Shown one piece after another: positions 11,541 through 21,608 of a stretch of DNA of 64,000 nt. The DNA is taken from NCBI GenBank assembly GCA_032433765.1, contig JAVIAB010000047.1:14125607-14189606 (forward strand), written 5' to 3'. Numbering within the stretch: the stretch's first letter is position 1; every line of letters starts with the position of its first letter. The position numbers and the translations under genes are program-made. The DNA is from Megaustenia siamemsis (Eukaryota; Mollusca; Gastropoda; Stylommatophora; Ariophantidae). Under the pieces are notes generated by a model. It made no database searches and was not told where the DNA came from. It saw nothing but the letters and a program-made list of their open reading frames with translations.

Positions 11541-11655
11541 TGGATACCGACTACATCACCCAAAAATGTGTCGTGGTGATAGAAAAATATGGTCACAAAC
11601 ACTATATTCCCTATATGACTAGCAGGTTTGGAGGGTGCCTTTACTTTTACTTTAA
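11541..11655 (+). mobile_element. SINE1 3' fragment, degenerate
   Basis: Starts at TGGATACCGACTACATCACC, matching the SINE1 interior, and runs to the CTTTACTTTTACTTT tail. The head is missing. It is joined directly to the RTE-A 5' breakpoint. Confidence 0.6.
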
Positions 11656-11684
11656 ATATATATATATATATAAACAGATGGGAA

Positions 11685-11750
11685 GAGGCAAACAATTGAA
11701 GTGCTGCTGTAAAGCTGGTAGCAAGGAGCAAGTGACGGGTTATAACGAAC
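11685..11750 (+). repeat. Short dispersed repeat shared with 55640-55720
   Basis: Both places share GCAAACAATTGAAGTGCTG-like sequence, GTAAAGCTGGTA, AAGGAG and GTAACGTACA-like ends. It lies just before the 50-bp array. The family is unknown. Confidence 0.4.
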
Positions 11751-11756
11751 ATGACC

Positions 11757-12250
11757 TCATCTACTCGAAGGACGCTTTTGAATTGTACCTCTTAGTTAAG
11801 TCTCGATCATCTATCTACTCGCTGGACGCTTTTGAATTGTACTTCTTAGTTAAGTCTCGATCATCTACTCGCTGGACGCTTTTGAATTGTACCTCTTAGT
11901 TAAGTCTCGATCATCTACTCGCTGGACGCTTTTGAATTGTACCTCTTAGTTAAGTCTCGATCATCTACTCGCTGGACCCTTTTGAATTGTACCTCTTAGT
12001 TAAGTCTCGATCATCTATCTACTCGCTGGACGCTTTTGAATTGTACCTCTTAGTTAAGTCTCGATCATCTACTCGCTGGACGCTTTTGAATTGTACCTCT
12101 TAGTTAAGTCTCGATCATCTATCTACTCGCTGGACGCTTTTGAATTGTACCTCTTAGTTAAGTCTCGATCATCTACTCGCTGGACGCTTTTGAATTGTAC
12201 CTCTTAGTTAAGTCTCGATCATCTACTCGCTGCACGCTTTTGTATCGTGC
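11757..12250. repeat. 50/54-bp minisatellite, about 10 copies
   Basis: Units read TCTACTCGCTGGACGCTTTT, GAATTGTACCTCTTAGTTAA, GTCTCGATCA. Some copies have an extra four bases (CATCTATCTAC for CATCTAC). Copies are nearly identical, so the array is young or recently homogenised. Confidence 0.95.
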
Positions 12251-12425
12251 CTCAATTAAATCTAGATTTCATTTTTAAATATGTTTCAGCTTACTAATAT
12301 TTCTATAATATCAATTTGTGTCCTCCTATATGTAGTACATCCCCCTTTCGTTTTACCATTTCATTTCTTATACTTATTTTTTTTTTCTCTTTGACTACCC
12401 TGTCCCGCACATTCTAAATGTAGTA

Positions 12426-13716
12426 CAGTAAAGTCTCGATTATCCGGAATGCTCGGGGAAGAACCCATTCTGGATAATTGAATTTTTCTGGATAATCGAG
12501 AGTAAGAAAACCAAACTCAAAATTTATGAAAAAACATGATTGAAAAATTGCAATGCTCAGAAATATTTAAATTCGTGTGACATTCACTAGCTTTCTCTAT
12601 CAACATGGGTCCTGATATTGGCATTCCTTTTCTTCTTCTTTCTAAAAACCACACGTAAAGGACGTCGTCGAGTTTTTCAAATTTTGGCCGTTTCATACTT
12701 CGTCTCTGGTGTATATTGTTGCTGCTTTCAGACTCCGACGCAAACTTAAACAACTCATCTTTTTGATTTCGTATGTCATATAATGTTGAAGAGGCTATGC
12801 CAAATTCAGTCATCAAAACGTTGCGATTAACGCCTTTTTCAAGTCTACTAGCGATTTCAATCTTCTGGTTCAGTGTCAATACAGTTCGCTTGCGTTTACC
12901 TTTGCGGGAAATTGAGGTGTGGTTTGCACTCGCAGAGGCCATTATTTAACACAAAAATGTATTCCGTTAAAAAGTATGCACACATGCGTTTATAGCATAT
13001 CATGTATAATTTATACTGATGGAACGAATTTCAGCTTGCACAAATGTCTGAGACAAACTAACGTCAAACTCTGTATCTTACTCTTTTTGAATTTCCAGTC
13101 GGTAATTTTTGAACCCCTCCCCCTTTCTTCTCACCATCTCTATGTCACTGCACGCCGGCTGCTCAACCTTTGATTTATAATCATCAAAGTTATGGGCTCT
13201 TCAATTTTCACAAACAATACGTCTGCTTCTAATGTTCGGTCAGACTGTCAAACGCCATATTTTTGACAAATTCATGACCAACTTTAGATCTAAAGCAGGC
13301 TATGAGAAAATTAAGCAAATTTGTAAAATCATGTAGATAAGTGTTTTTGGCACGACTAAGATTTCCCGACAAAAACATTTAGTCGGGGAAAAAGTGAAGA
13401 TATAGACTGTCTGTCGCTTTTACTTGGAATATTTGGAGACACAATGTCTGGATTGAATAAAATATGTTCGCTCCTATTTGAAGTATATTACTGTAAATAC
13501 AATATTGTAAACGCAATATTGTGTAATGATAGAGCCTGTAGAAGTAAGCGCAGCGCACAAACCGTGTTGTAGCGTTTTCGATTTCCGGATAAAGGCATTT
13601 AATTTAACTGAACAAAACATGATTCAAGCTTTCTCCCTATAATAATTAAAAAAAAAAAAAGTCCGTTAAATTGAGAATTCCGGATTACTGAGTACCGCAT
13701 AATCGAGACTTTACTG
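12426..13716 (-). mobile_element. pogo/Tigger-like DNA transposon, internally deleted
   Basis: Terminal inverted repeats are visible: the left end begins CAGTAAAGTCTCGATTATCC, and the right end is the reverse complement of CAGTAAAGTCTCGATTATGC, with one mismatch. TA dinucleotides flank both ends (12424-12425 and 13717-13718), as expected for Tc1/mariner-pogo target duplication. The element is about 1.29 kb. It keeps the N-terminal transposase region on the minus strand and lacks the catalytic region, so it is non-autonomous. Confidence 0.92.
12517..12942 (-). pseudogene. pogo/Tigger-type transposase, DNA-binding part only
   Basis: The 141-residue minus-strand frame starts MASASANHTSISRKGKRKR. 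Residues about 22-70 look like the psq/CENP-B N-terminal helix-turn-helix (LNQKIEIASRLEKG, then FGIASSTLYDIRNQKDEL). Residues about 85-118 look like the start of the second CENPB/Tc5 helix-turn-helix (LDDVLYVWFLERRRKG, then GPMLIEKA). After EKA the sequence changes abruptly and reaches the element end about 170 bp later. The DDE catalytic domain, usually some 200 residues or more, is therefore absent by internal deletion. It might still bind the element's ends but cannot catalyse transposition. Confidence 0.9.
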
Positions 13717-13740
13717 TAGTAGGTAAAAAAAAAAAAAAAA

Positions 13741-13984
13741 GTACCCCCGTCACGCCAAGTGGCGTATCGAGAATATGGTGTTAGTGACAATACATTGTAC
13801 AGACCTTCGGCACATGATTTGTGGGGTAATGTGGTCGGTATTACGCACGTGCCGCTTTACTTTATCTTAAAAAAATCCGGTACACATTAAAAGCTGGGTG
13901 AAACGGAAGCCGTCGATTGGGATCGAACCCTGCCTCTTGTCCTTTGTAGTCCAGTTCACTAACGACTGAGCTATCGCGGCCCCC
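13741..13984 (-). mobile_element. SINE1 copy, near full length
   Basis: A complete head-to-tail copy on the minus strand, with the 3' end next to a long A tract (plus strand, 13726-13740). It sits 25 bp outside the right end of the pogo element. The box-B region GGTTCGATCCC is intact. Confidence 0.88.
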
Positions 13985-14029
13985 TTGATGTAGTATACTT
14001 TATCTTTATTTCGTTGTCGTTGATGTTTT

Positions 14030-14085
14030 TCTCGTTCCCTGATGAAGGCCGCATCTATGCCAAAACGTCAGTATTTTGTTATGTT
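14030..14085 (+). other. Hammerhead-ribozyme-like motif (degenerate)
   Basis: Contains CTGATGA, a stem-like AGGC...GCC pair around an 8-10 nt loop, then CAAAACGTC. This is the order of the hammerhead core (CUGANGA, stem II, GAAAC), with G to A in the second core segment. Such motifs are known in Penelope-like elements and retrozymes. A missing stem partner or wrong strand pairing would rule out activity; as written it is probably inactive. Confidence 0.4.
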
Positions 14086-14304
14086 CCATTTATGTAAAGC
14101 TGTCGCCATATCTTGTAGATGTGTACTTTACACCCTACCACTTGCTCCATATACATACATATAATGTCAGGAAGGCCAGTGTGTACGGAATATAGAAATA
14201 AGATACTAATTTCTCGACAATTAAATAAAGCCAAGGTTAGAAGAGAAAATGAACGAGAGAAGCAAACATAAGACTCGTGAAGTAAAATGTCTTATTTTCA
14301 TTTT

Positions 14305-14770
14305 GGGAGTCGCGATAGCTCAGTGGTTAGTAAACTGGACTACAAAGGACAAGAGGTAGGGTTCGATCCCACCCGACGGCTTCCGGTTCTATCTATCTAT
14401 CTATTGACCTTTAGAGCCGTAGCCGGCCCATCGGGCGTAGACCAAGATACTCTTTCTCTTATCTGAATTTTGGTTCTAGCAGTTTTCAATTCTTTTAAAG
14501 ATATTTTATCAAATCTCGCCATTTGTCTCTGTTCTGTGCAAGCAGCTCTATCTCATTGAGGGAGCCGATTCCTGCTGCTTTTGCTAGCCGGTTCACCCAG
14601 CCTTTAATGGGTACCAGATTTTTTTTCTGGGAAAGTAAATTGGCATGGGCGTAATACCGACCACATTACCCAAAAAATCATGTGCCGAAGGTCTGTAAAA
14701 TTTATGGTCACTAACACCATATTCCCTATACGCCACTTGGCGTGACGGGGGCTCTTTACTTTTACTTTAC
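14305..14770 (+). mobile_element. SINE1 copy interrupted by a LINE-G tail
   Basis: Head 14305-14389 with box A TAGCTCAGTGG and box B GGTTCGATCCC. The body resumes at 14588 and runs to the CTTTACTTTTACTTTAC tail. The interruption (14390-14587) is bracketed by the 7-bp direct repeat CCGGTTC, so it arrived after the SINE. Confidence 0.9.
14390..14587 (-). mobile_element. LINE-G 3' tail inserted in SINE1
   Basis: A 198-bp insertion homologous to the start of 29098-29554. On the minus strand it ends in a (GATA)n tail, seen as TATCTATCTATC at the left edge. It is a 5'-truncated LINE 3' end with a CCGGTTC duplication. Confidence 0.8.
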
Positions 14771-14779
14771 TTATTTTCA

Positions 14780-14975
14780 TTGTGCTGCCTAGAGGATTGA
14801 GTGGTAAGTGGTACGTCATCAGAACCTGGGCTCGCTTTCGAATCTCGCTAGATACGATGTAATTTTTCTGCTTCTTCCAGGTTTTTACCCTCCCCAGGTC
14901 ACGGGTTAGTGAGATCCGATGTCTAGCCCTCTCGGTCAAAAGCAAAAAAATAAAGCTCTCCTGTATTGACAGATA
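14780..14975 (+). mobile_element. SINE6 copy 1
   Basis: A head with box-A-like AGGATTGAGTGGTAAG and box-B-like CTTTCGAATCTCGC, followed by a body with TTACCCTCCCCAGG, GTGAGATCCGATG and CCCTCTCGGTCAAAAGC. The body recurs at 30435-30655 with a different-looking head. tRNA-derived SINE is likely. Confidence 0.6.
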
Positions 14976-15165
14976 CAATTTTTTTTAAAAATAGACTATA
15001 ATGGACGCTGACAAGGCACACGTTATTAACCAAATCTACTTATGCTGAGTACGGATTTGTCGGGTCGAATGTTGCAGATATTGTGACTGTGTCGCATTTA
15101 ACGATAAAACGCATTCACGCCCACTTAAAAGATGCAAGCTAAAAAAAAACAGAGTCTATATATGT

Positions 15166-15389
15166 AGTCAGATCTCCCACAGAACGTTGCATTCACCACA
15201 GCCCGTGTGAAAGATGTTTCTAGTCAGATCTCCCACAGAACGTTGCATTCACCACAGCCCGTGTGAAAGATGTTTCTAGTCAGATCTCCCACAGAACGTT
15301 GCATTCACCACAGCCCGTGTGAAAGATGTTTCTAGTCAGATCTCCCACAGAACGTTGCATTCACCACAGCCCGTCTGAAAGAATCTCTG
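15166..15389. repeat. 56-bp minisatellite, 4 copies, derived from a LINE end
   Basis: Units start at 15166, 15222, 15278 and 15334. On the minus strand each unit equals the last codons of the LINE-F frame that lies at 15385-15550 (RRAVVNATFCGRSD then stop). The same LINE end occurs singly at 62930-62990. The tandem array therefore grew from a retroelement end. Confidence 0.9.
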
Positions 15390-15550
15390 TCACTAGCCAC
15401 ATCTCCCACTTCTTCTGTTGTCATGTTCAAGGTCTCTTTGATATCTTTAAACCACCTTTTTTATCTGCCCCTGATGCATTGTCCAGGAACCATGTTTTCC
15501 ATATTGTTCTTTTAAGCCCGCTGTGTCTGTTGACGTGGTTAAATTATTGT
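15385..15550 (-). mobile_element. LINE-F C-terminal fragment
   Basis: The minus-strand reading includes FKDIKETLNMTTEEVGD then ASDRDSFRRAVVNATF, a terminal segment typical of LINE ORF2-type proteins (a DIK...L...E...A.DR pattern). Related ends lie at 59376-59870, 40680-40910 and 35385-35525. Only the extreme C-terminus is present. Confidence 0.7.
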
Positions 15551-15689
15551 AATTTCCTCTGTAGAAAAGTGTTAATTAGCCAGTTCTTATTTCATGTTTA
15601 AATCTGTTATTAATTGTCTTATTTCCGCTATTTCTGGCGTTTACCGTACCACTACTAAAGGAATTGATTTTCTCCTCCATCATCCGTTC

Positions 15690-15942
15690 TTGAAAGGACG
15701 TTTTATGGGCGAAGATGCGCTGGTTTTGTGGTTTGCAGTCTTAAAAGGACGTTTTATGGGCGAAGATGCGCTGGTTTTGTGGTTTGCAGTCTTAAAAGGA
15801 CGTTTTATGGGCGAAGATGCGCTGGTTTTGTGGTTTGCAGTCTAAAAGGACGTTTTATGGGCGAAGATGCGCTGGTTTTGTGATTTGCAGTCTTAAAAGG
15901 ACGTTTTATGGGCGAAGATGCGCTGGTTTTGTGATTTGAGGT
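15690..15942. repeat. 51-bp minisatellite, 5 copies, inside DR3
   Basis: The first part of dispersed repeat DR3 (AAAGGACGTTTTATGGGCG, AAGATGCGCTGGTTTTGTGG, TTTGCAGTCTT) is tandemly repeated with starts near 15693, 15744, 15795, 15845 and 15896. DR3 copies at 2783 and 34463 hold this segment once. Confidence 0.92.
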
Positions 15943-16170
15943 ACAATTGCCATATCTTCGCCTGTCTACCTAACACATCCGACTTCAGCACGGCATTTTT
16001 GAGTACCGGGTTTGCCTTCTTTCATGGATACCTACTCGCTTGACCAGACTAGACTTGTTAGTCTGTTTCTAGAGGTACAACGAAAGTATGGGCTAGGATC
16101 TTGGTACCTCTCGCTCACCAGTATACTAGTGTAAGCCATTAGCTATGAGCCGCTGACAATTTTCAGATCC
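15690..16170 (+). repeat. Dispersed repeat DR3, copy 2, expanded 5' part
   Basis: After the five tandem units, the DR3 body follows (ACACATCCGACTTCAGCAC, TTTTTGAGTACCGGG, and a CCATTAGCTATGAGCCGCTG end). It is joined to RTE-B at about 16180. Confidence 0.75.
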
Positions 16171-16179
16171 GATAATGGC

Positions 16180-16805
16180 AGGCATAAAAATAAACAAGAC
16201 AATTCTGAAACATGTGTGAAGCGTCAAACACTTGGGCACAATAATAACATCAGATGGAAGATGCACCACAGAAATAAAAACAGAACAGCTCAGGCCAAAA
16301 TAGCATTTAAGAAAATGAAAAATATGATATAGATACAATAAATCTATGTCAATAGAAGTGAGAAAGAGAGTTCATCTGTGCTATATAAAAACAATTCTGA
16401 CCTATGGAAGCGAATCATGGACAGTAGACAAACAAATGAAAAGACGATTAGAGGCCACAGAAATGTGATTTCTCTGAAGAATGTTGAAAGTTCCCTGGAC
16501 AGCTAAAAAGACGAATGAGGAAATTCTCAAAGAGGCCAACACAAAAAGGGAACTGCTAAAAAACATCAGAAAGAAACAATCAACATTTTTTGGGCACATC
16601 ATCAGAAGATGAAAGTTGGAATACTTGGTTACAACTGGCAAAATAAAAGGAAAGAGAGATCGCGGTCGACAAAGAAAGAAAATACTGGATAGCTTTGTGT
16701 CATGGCATGGAATACAGTCAACAACAGAACTCTTACGATGCACTGTAGATAGAAGATTGTGGAGGGACATGATCGCCTACTCCAACCGGAATGGCACATG
16801 ATGAT
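16180..16805 (+). mobile_element. RTE-B LINE, 5'-truncated
   Basis: RT C-terminal sequence in broken frames: ACTTGGGCACAATAATAAC (the LGT...TSDGR region), ACCTATGGAAGCGAATCATG and CTGAAGAATGTTGAAAGTTC. It ends TGGCACATGATGATGATG. In-frame stops and a missing YADD segment make it inactive. Confidence 0.88.
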
Positions 16806-16858
16806 GATGCCAGGCGCCTTGCTTCCGGTTTATTAACATGTCTTTACTACGTCGAAAG

Positions 16859-17190
16859 ATGGCCTCGGTAGCTTGGTTGGGAAAACCACTCGACTGGGCT
16901 TCCGACGTTCGGACAACCCGAATTCGATTCCCGCTGGGAGCAGTGTGAATTGTACTCGTGGTTAGAAAAAAAATCCCCCCCCCCCCCCGCGCGGTCGACC
17001 CAGCCGCTGGCAGAAATGGGTACCAGGGTAGTACTCTTGGAATTGGAGAAATGTGGCCTCGCATCGTGAGTTTCAATACTAGAACCGACATTGCCCAGAA
17101 GTCTACGGATACATCTGGATAGGCGACCGAACACATATAAGTGAAAACTCGTGTGCTAAGACGGCGATTCAAGGCTCGTACTTTACCATT
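16859..17190 (+). mobile_element. SINE2 copy 2, best preserved
   Basis: Head GGCCTCGGTAGCTTGGTTGG (box A-like TAGCTTGGTTGG) and box B ATTCGATTCCCG, then GTGAATTGTACTCGTGG, a C tract, GGTCGACCCAGCCGCTGG, AAATGGGTACCAGGG, and a 3' part ending near AGACGGCGATTCAAGGC. This copy defines SINE2 best and shows the core shared with SINE1. Confidence 0.82.
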
Positions 17191-17888
17191 GCTTTACTTT
17201 CAGTAACTCATTTTCATTAATCAAGTCATCGTAATAGTTGAGATGTGAATTCATGATATTTTGAACGATATATTGTTGAATGTATGGCACGTGTGAAAGA
17301 ATATCTGAATATGAACAAGCAAGACTTAATCATAATCATTGAAAATGAAGCCATCTACAACAAAGCATTCATTTTCACTCGTGTGTAGAAATGTTTGAAC
17401 TAAAAATTCAATTACTTTTTCTCATTCTTCAATTTGGTTCCCGTCTGTCCGTCTGCTTCCTAGTTCGTCATCTCAGGGGAGTCTGGAGCATAATTCGTCC
17501 CACCATGTACTTTATGCATGTCGCAAACATACGCGTTTAATTCCATCTGTGTACTCATCTCCACATGTCTGAAACTAATGAAGCAATTCTCCAGACGCCG
17601 TGCACTCTTAGAGCAAACGTGTATTTGTTATCGGAATAGCGCGACTGAATTGTCCGCCACTGAATGACCCTTTGAAATCTTTCACAAACTCAATTTGACA
17701 TTCATGATTGTTTTAGGTGGTTACTCGTGTATTAATCTTCTGGATGTTTATCGTTGTCATTTTTGCCCTCACACAAACAATTGATGAAAACATGGAGTTA
17801 AATTAACGATAATCGCCATAGACACGTGACGTGTTCTGACAATATCAGTGGTCAGCTCTTTACATAAACAATGTCTTTAATTTAGACG
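17191..17888. other. Unassigned spacer
   Basis: About 700 bp without transposon, tandem unit or convincing frame. It is among the longest apparently single-copy stretches here. Confidence 0.55.
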
Positions 17889-18200
17889 TCTCATGTACCT
17901 CATTTTCCATGTCCTCACATTAGACGATCCTTGTACCCCAGTTTCTCACATCAGAAGCTTCATGTATACCATTTTCCAAGTCCTCACATTAAACGATCCT
18001 TGTACCCCAGTTCCTCACATCAGAAGCTTCATGTATACCATTTTCCAAGTCCTCACATTAGACGATCCTTGTACCCCAGTTCCTAACATTAGAAACATAC
18101 CTCATTTTCCATGTCCTCACATTAGACGATTCTTGTACCCAAGTTACTAACATTAGAAACATACCTCATTTTCCATGTCTTCACATTAGACGATTCTTGT
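17889..18200. repeat. About 70-bp minisatellite, 4-5 copies
   Basis: Units contain CCTCACATTAGACGATCC, TTGTACCCCAGTTCCTCACA, TCAGAAGCTTCATGTATACC, ATTTTCCAAGT. Later units are shortened. The CACATTAGACGATTCTTGTA part resembles the neighbouring 30-bp unit, suggesting one array evolved from the other. Confidence 0.88.
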
Positions 18201-18235
18201 ATTCCATTTCTAAACTCTACGAAATAGGCGATTCC

Positions 18236-18565
18236 AGTACCCATGCCCTTACAATTGACGATCCCTTTACCCATGTCATCACAATAGCCGATTCCTGTAA
18301 CCATGCCATCACAATAGCCGATTCTTGTACCCATGTCATCACAATAGCCGATTCTTGTACCCATGTCATCACAATAGCCGATTCCTGTAACCATGCCATC
18401 ACAATAGCCGATTCTTGTACCCATGTCATCACAATAGCCGATTCTTGTACCCATGTCCTCACAATAGCCGATTCCTGTACCATGACCTTACAATTGACGA
18501 TCCCTCTACCCATGTCCTCACAATAGACGATTCATGTACAATGACCTTACAATTGACGATACATT
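18236..18565. repeat. 30-bp minisatellite, about 11 copies
   Basis: Units read CCCATGTCATCACAATAGCC then GATTCTTGTA, with recurring TTCCTGTAACC variants at every third copy, i.e. a small 90-bp higher-order unit. Frames are open because 30 is a multiple of three. Confidence 0.93.
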
Positions 18566-18569
18566 TATG

Positions 18570-19856
18570 TCCGCTTCTCTCCCCTGATAAATTGTCTTTA
18601 TCTCGCTTCTCCCCCTTCATACATTGTCTCTATGCGGCTTCTTTCCGTTAATTCATTGTCTGTATTGTCCGCTTCTCTCACCGTAATGAATTGTCTATAT
18701 CTGCTTCTCTTCATTAATTCATTGTCTGTATGTCCGCTTCTCTCCCCGTAATGCATTGTCTATATCTGCTCCTCTCCATTAATTCATTGTCCGTATGTCC
18801 GATGCTCTCCCTTAATTCATTGTCTTTATGTCCGCTTCTCTCCCTTAGTTCATTGTCTCTATTTCATCTTCTCTCCCTTAATACATTTGTCTCTATGTCC
18901 GTTTCTCTACCTTAATACATTGTCTGTATGTCCGCTTCTCTCCCTTAATACATTGTCTGTACGTCCGCTTCTCTCCCTTAATACATTGTCTGTATGTCCG
19001 CTTCTCTCCCTTAATACATTGTCTGTATGTCCGCTTCTCTACCTTAATATATTGTCTGTATGTCCGCTTCTCTCCCTTAGTTCATTGTCTCTATTTCATC
19101 TTCTCTCCCTTAATACATTTGTCTCTATGTCCGTTTCTCTACCTTAATATATTGTCTGTATGTCCGCTTCTCTACCTTAATACATTGTCTGTATGTCCGA
19201 TGCTCTCCCTTAATTCATTGTCTTTATGTCCGCTTCTCTCCCTTAGTTCATTGTCTCTATTTCATCTTCTCTCCCTTAATACATTTGTCTCTATGTCCGT
19301 TTCTCTACCTTAATATATTGTCTGTATGTCCGTTTCTCTACCTTAATATATTGTCTGTATGTCCGTTTCTCTACCTTAATATATTGTCTTTATGTCCGCT
19401 TCTCTCCCTTAATTCATTGTCTGTATGTCCGCTTCTCTCCCTTAGTTCATTGTCTCTATTTCATCTTCTCTCCCTTAATACATTTGTCTCTATGTCCGTT
19501 TCTCTACCTTAATATATTGTCTGTATGTCCGTTTCTCTACCTTAATATATTGTCTTTATGTCCGCTTCTCTCCCTTAATACATTGTCTGTATGTCCGCTT
19601 CTTTCCCTTATACATTGTCTTAATCTCGGGTTCCCTCCCTTAATACATTGTCTTTATCTCGGCTTTTCTCCCTTAATACATTGTCAGTATGTCCGCTTCT
19701 TTCACTTAATACATTGTCTTTATCTCGGCTTCCCTCCCTTAATACATTGTTTTTATCTCGGCTTTTCTCCCTTAATACATTGTCTGTATGTCCGTTTCTC
19801 TCCCTTAATACATTGTCAGTATGTCCGCTTCTTTCACTTAATACATTAATCGTCTT
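18570..19856. repeat. 33-bp minisatellite, about 39 copies, with higher-order structure
   Basis: Units read TTAATACATTGTCTGTATGT then CCGCTTCTCTCCC. A diverged block (TTCATTGTCTCTATTTCATC, then an ATACATTTGTCTCTATG variant) recurs starting near 18850, 19080, 19250 and 19445, giving a higher-order period of roughly 170-230 bp. Short frames inside are repeat shadows. Isolated units reappear at 21517-21595. Confidence 0.93.
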
Positions 19857-19863
19857 AATCTTA

Positions 19864-19913
19864 ATTGTAACTCCAAAACAGTTCCGTCAGATAACATTCC
19901 ATAGTGGTCGCTA
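19864..19913 (+). repeat. Left arm of a 50-bp perfect inverted repeat
   Basis: Begins ATTGTAACTCCAAAACAG and ends CATAGTGGTCGCTA. Its exact reverse complement is at 21609-21658. The 9-bp direct repeat AATCGTCTT flanks the arm (19848-19856 and 19922-19930), suggesting the arm was itself a short insertion into the 33-bp array. That argues against a simple transposon-end reading. Confidence 0.9.
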
Positions 19914-20135
19914 GTGACAGGAATCGTCTTTCACTTAATACATTACCAAAATGGCAGCTTATTTATATTCGAGCTATGGACTAAGCAATGTTTACATTGA
20001 ACAACACGATATATTTTATTGCTGCGAGTTGGCAGATTTTTGAAAATGTTTTCAATGGTTTGAACATAAATGTTTGTTCACAGTTCGTTAACCTTCGCTG
20101 TAGATAAAGTCGTTAATTGGATGGCTTCGTTTCAG

Positions 20136-21092
20136 ACATTTGTGACGTTGGTAGCTAAGGCCCTAACTTGTGCAAACGGATGGCATTGGCAGGGATCATT
20201 TTGAATCTATGAAGTGGGCTCATTGTGTGTTTAACTCAAAAGCATGTGTGCTTTTTAACCAAAGACCTTTTTTTGGGGACTCAATGAATATATCCCCGAT
20301 GGAAGAATAAATTGTACTATTAGTCCCATAAATGATTCGCTTCCAGAGGTTTATGATGTAAACAAAGCAGTTTTGTCATTGCAGGTGAATAATGTCCACA
20401 CCTATAATTGGTCAGGATTGTGTAGCAGCAGCAGCTTTATAGCGAACACAGAAAACATCATAGGATTGTGCTGTTCTGAAACAGCTATGCCATGCTATCC
20501 TAGAATTGCCTTTAATGGGATTACTGTGACCACAAACCACTCTCCATGTGTGTGCCACATATTTACACCCCAGAAAGAAATACTGAATATAACAACATCA
20601 TGTGCCGTCTGTGATATTAATGACCACAGACCAGGAGCCTCCAGTATGATTGATACAACTGTTGCACCAAGCATTTCATCAGCAGAGCCATATCTATGGA
20701 ATGTTAATCTGACATTGTTCTTGAATGATGTCCAAGTTAATGAGACATCAGAATCGTGTGGCGGCAGCTACAAGAAGGGAGCGGAGAACATCAAGTTCTG
20801 CTGCTATAAAGGAGACTTGCCTTGCTATCCCAGAATTGCCTTAAATGGGATCACTGTAGTTGAAAACTTCTCCTCTTGTGTAAACTACACATTCACATCT
20901 AAGAGTGAATCAGTGAAGGTCACAAAATCATATTCTCTCTGTGGTTTTACTAACTACAGGTCATGTGGCTTCTGTTGGATTGGAAATGATAACTTGCCAC
21001 CACTGTGTGTCTATATGTTTGGAATTGGAGTCATCAACGACGGCCTAACATCATCAAGTGCTATGACGATCATCATTTTCGGGAGGACGTGA
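20136..21092 (+). pseudogene. Cysteine-rich extracellular tandem-domain gene fragment
   Basis: The only host-gene-like sequence here. From about 20259 the plus frame is open to the stop at 21090-21092. Two similar domains each have Cys, CC, then PCYPRIA(F/L)NGITV, then Cys 18 residues after the PC cysteine and another 21 further on. At least six N-glycosylation sequons (NWS, NIT, NLT, NET, NFS, NYT) point to secretion or the cell surface. Similar coding sense continues upstream to about 20136 (KALTCANGWHWQGSF, MKWAHCVFNSKACVLF) but needs two single-base shifts, one at a TTTT run near 20190 and one near CCCC at 20295. CTTCGTTTCAG before 20136 could be an intron acceptor, and CAG|GT near 20960 a donor. 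No signal peptide or membrane segment is seen. I do not recognise the family; an Ig-like ectodomain is a guess. It is a pseudogene, or one exon with sequence errors. Confidence 0.6.
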
Positions 21093-21278
21093 ACTCCCAT
21101 GGTATATGGTGGATAGGCGGCAGGAACCATTGAAGGCTATGTCTGGAAAGTGTTCCTTCTTGCAGTTTCCTCATATTCCAAGTCCGGCTTGTTGCAGGAG
21201 CTACTGAGTTAAGTGCTCTGTGCACACCGTGAGCTGTGTGTCTCATCCGTTTTGATCCTGCGTCGATATCCCGCTTGT

Positions 21279-21520
21279 TTACGATGAATGATGATATCGT
21301 ATGACAGGGAACAGTTGGCTGTGTTCACTTTCTGCGCGGTTTCGCCTTATGTCTTTTGGCGTGTGCTGAGACTGCTACGATGGGGACTACAGTTACCTTT
21401 CTTTGTTTGGGAGATGAGTTAGTAATTCGGATGATTCCACTGGCACGGGCGGTTGAGCAATTATGGATTTTAATTCGTTTGCTGTGATACCGAGGCCTTC
21501 CATAACCAATAACCAATAAC
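21279..21520 (+). repeat. Dispersed repeat DR4, copy 2
   Basis: Matches 751-1003 over its full length and ends in a short ATAACCAATAACCAATAAC tail. It runs directly into 33-bp satellite units. Confidence 0.75.
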
Positions 21521-21595
21521 TTAATACATTGTCTTTATCTCGGCTTTTCTCCCTTAATACATTGTCTGTATCTCCGCTTCTCTCCCCGTCCTCAT
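21517..21595. repeat. Two or three 33-bp satellite units, detached
   Basis: Units of the 18570-19856 family (CTTAATACATTGTCTTTATC) lie 1.66 kb beyond the main array, on the far side of the gene fragment and DR4. The array was either split by insertion or the segment was duplicated. Confidence 0.85.
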
Positions 21596-21608
21596 TCACT
21601 GAGAATGT

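Noticed and set aside
14305..14389. A true tRNA gene (box A and box B present)
   Set aside because: It does not fold into an acceptor-anticodon layout that I can trace, recurs many times with the same non-tRNA body, and has target duplications; it is a SINE head.
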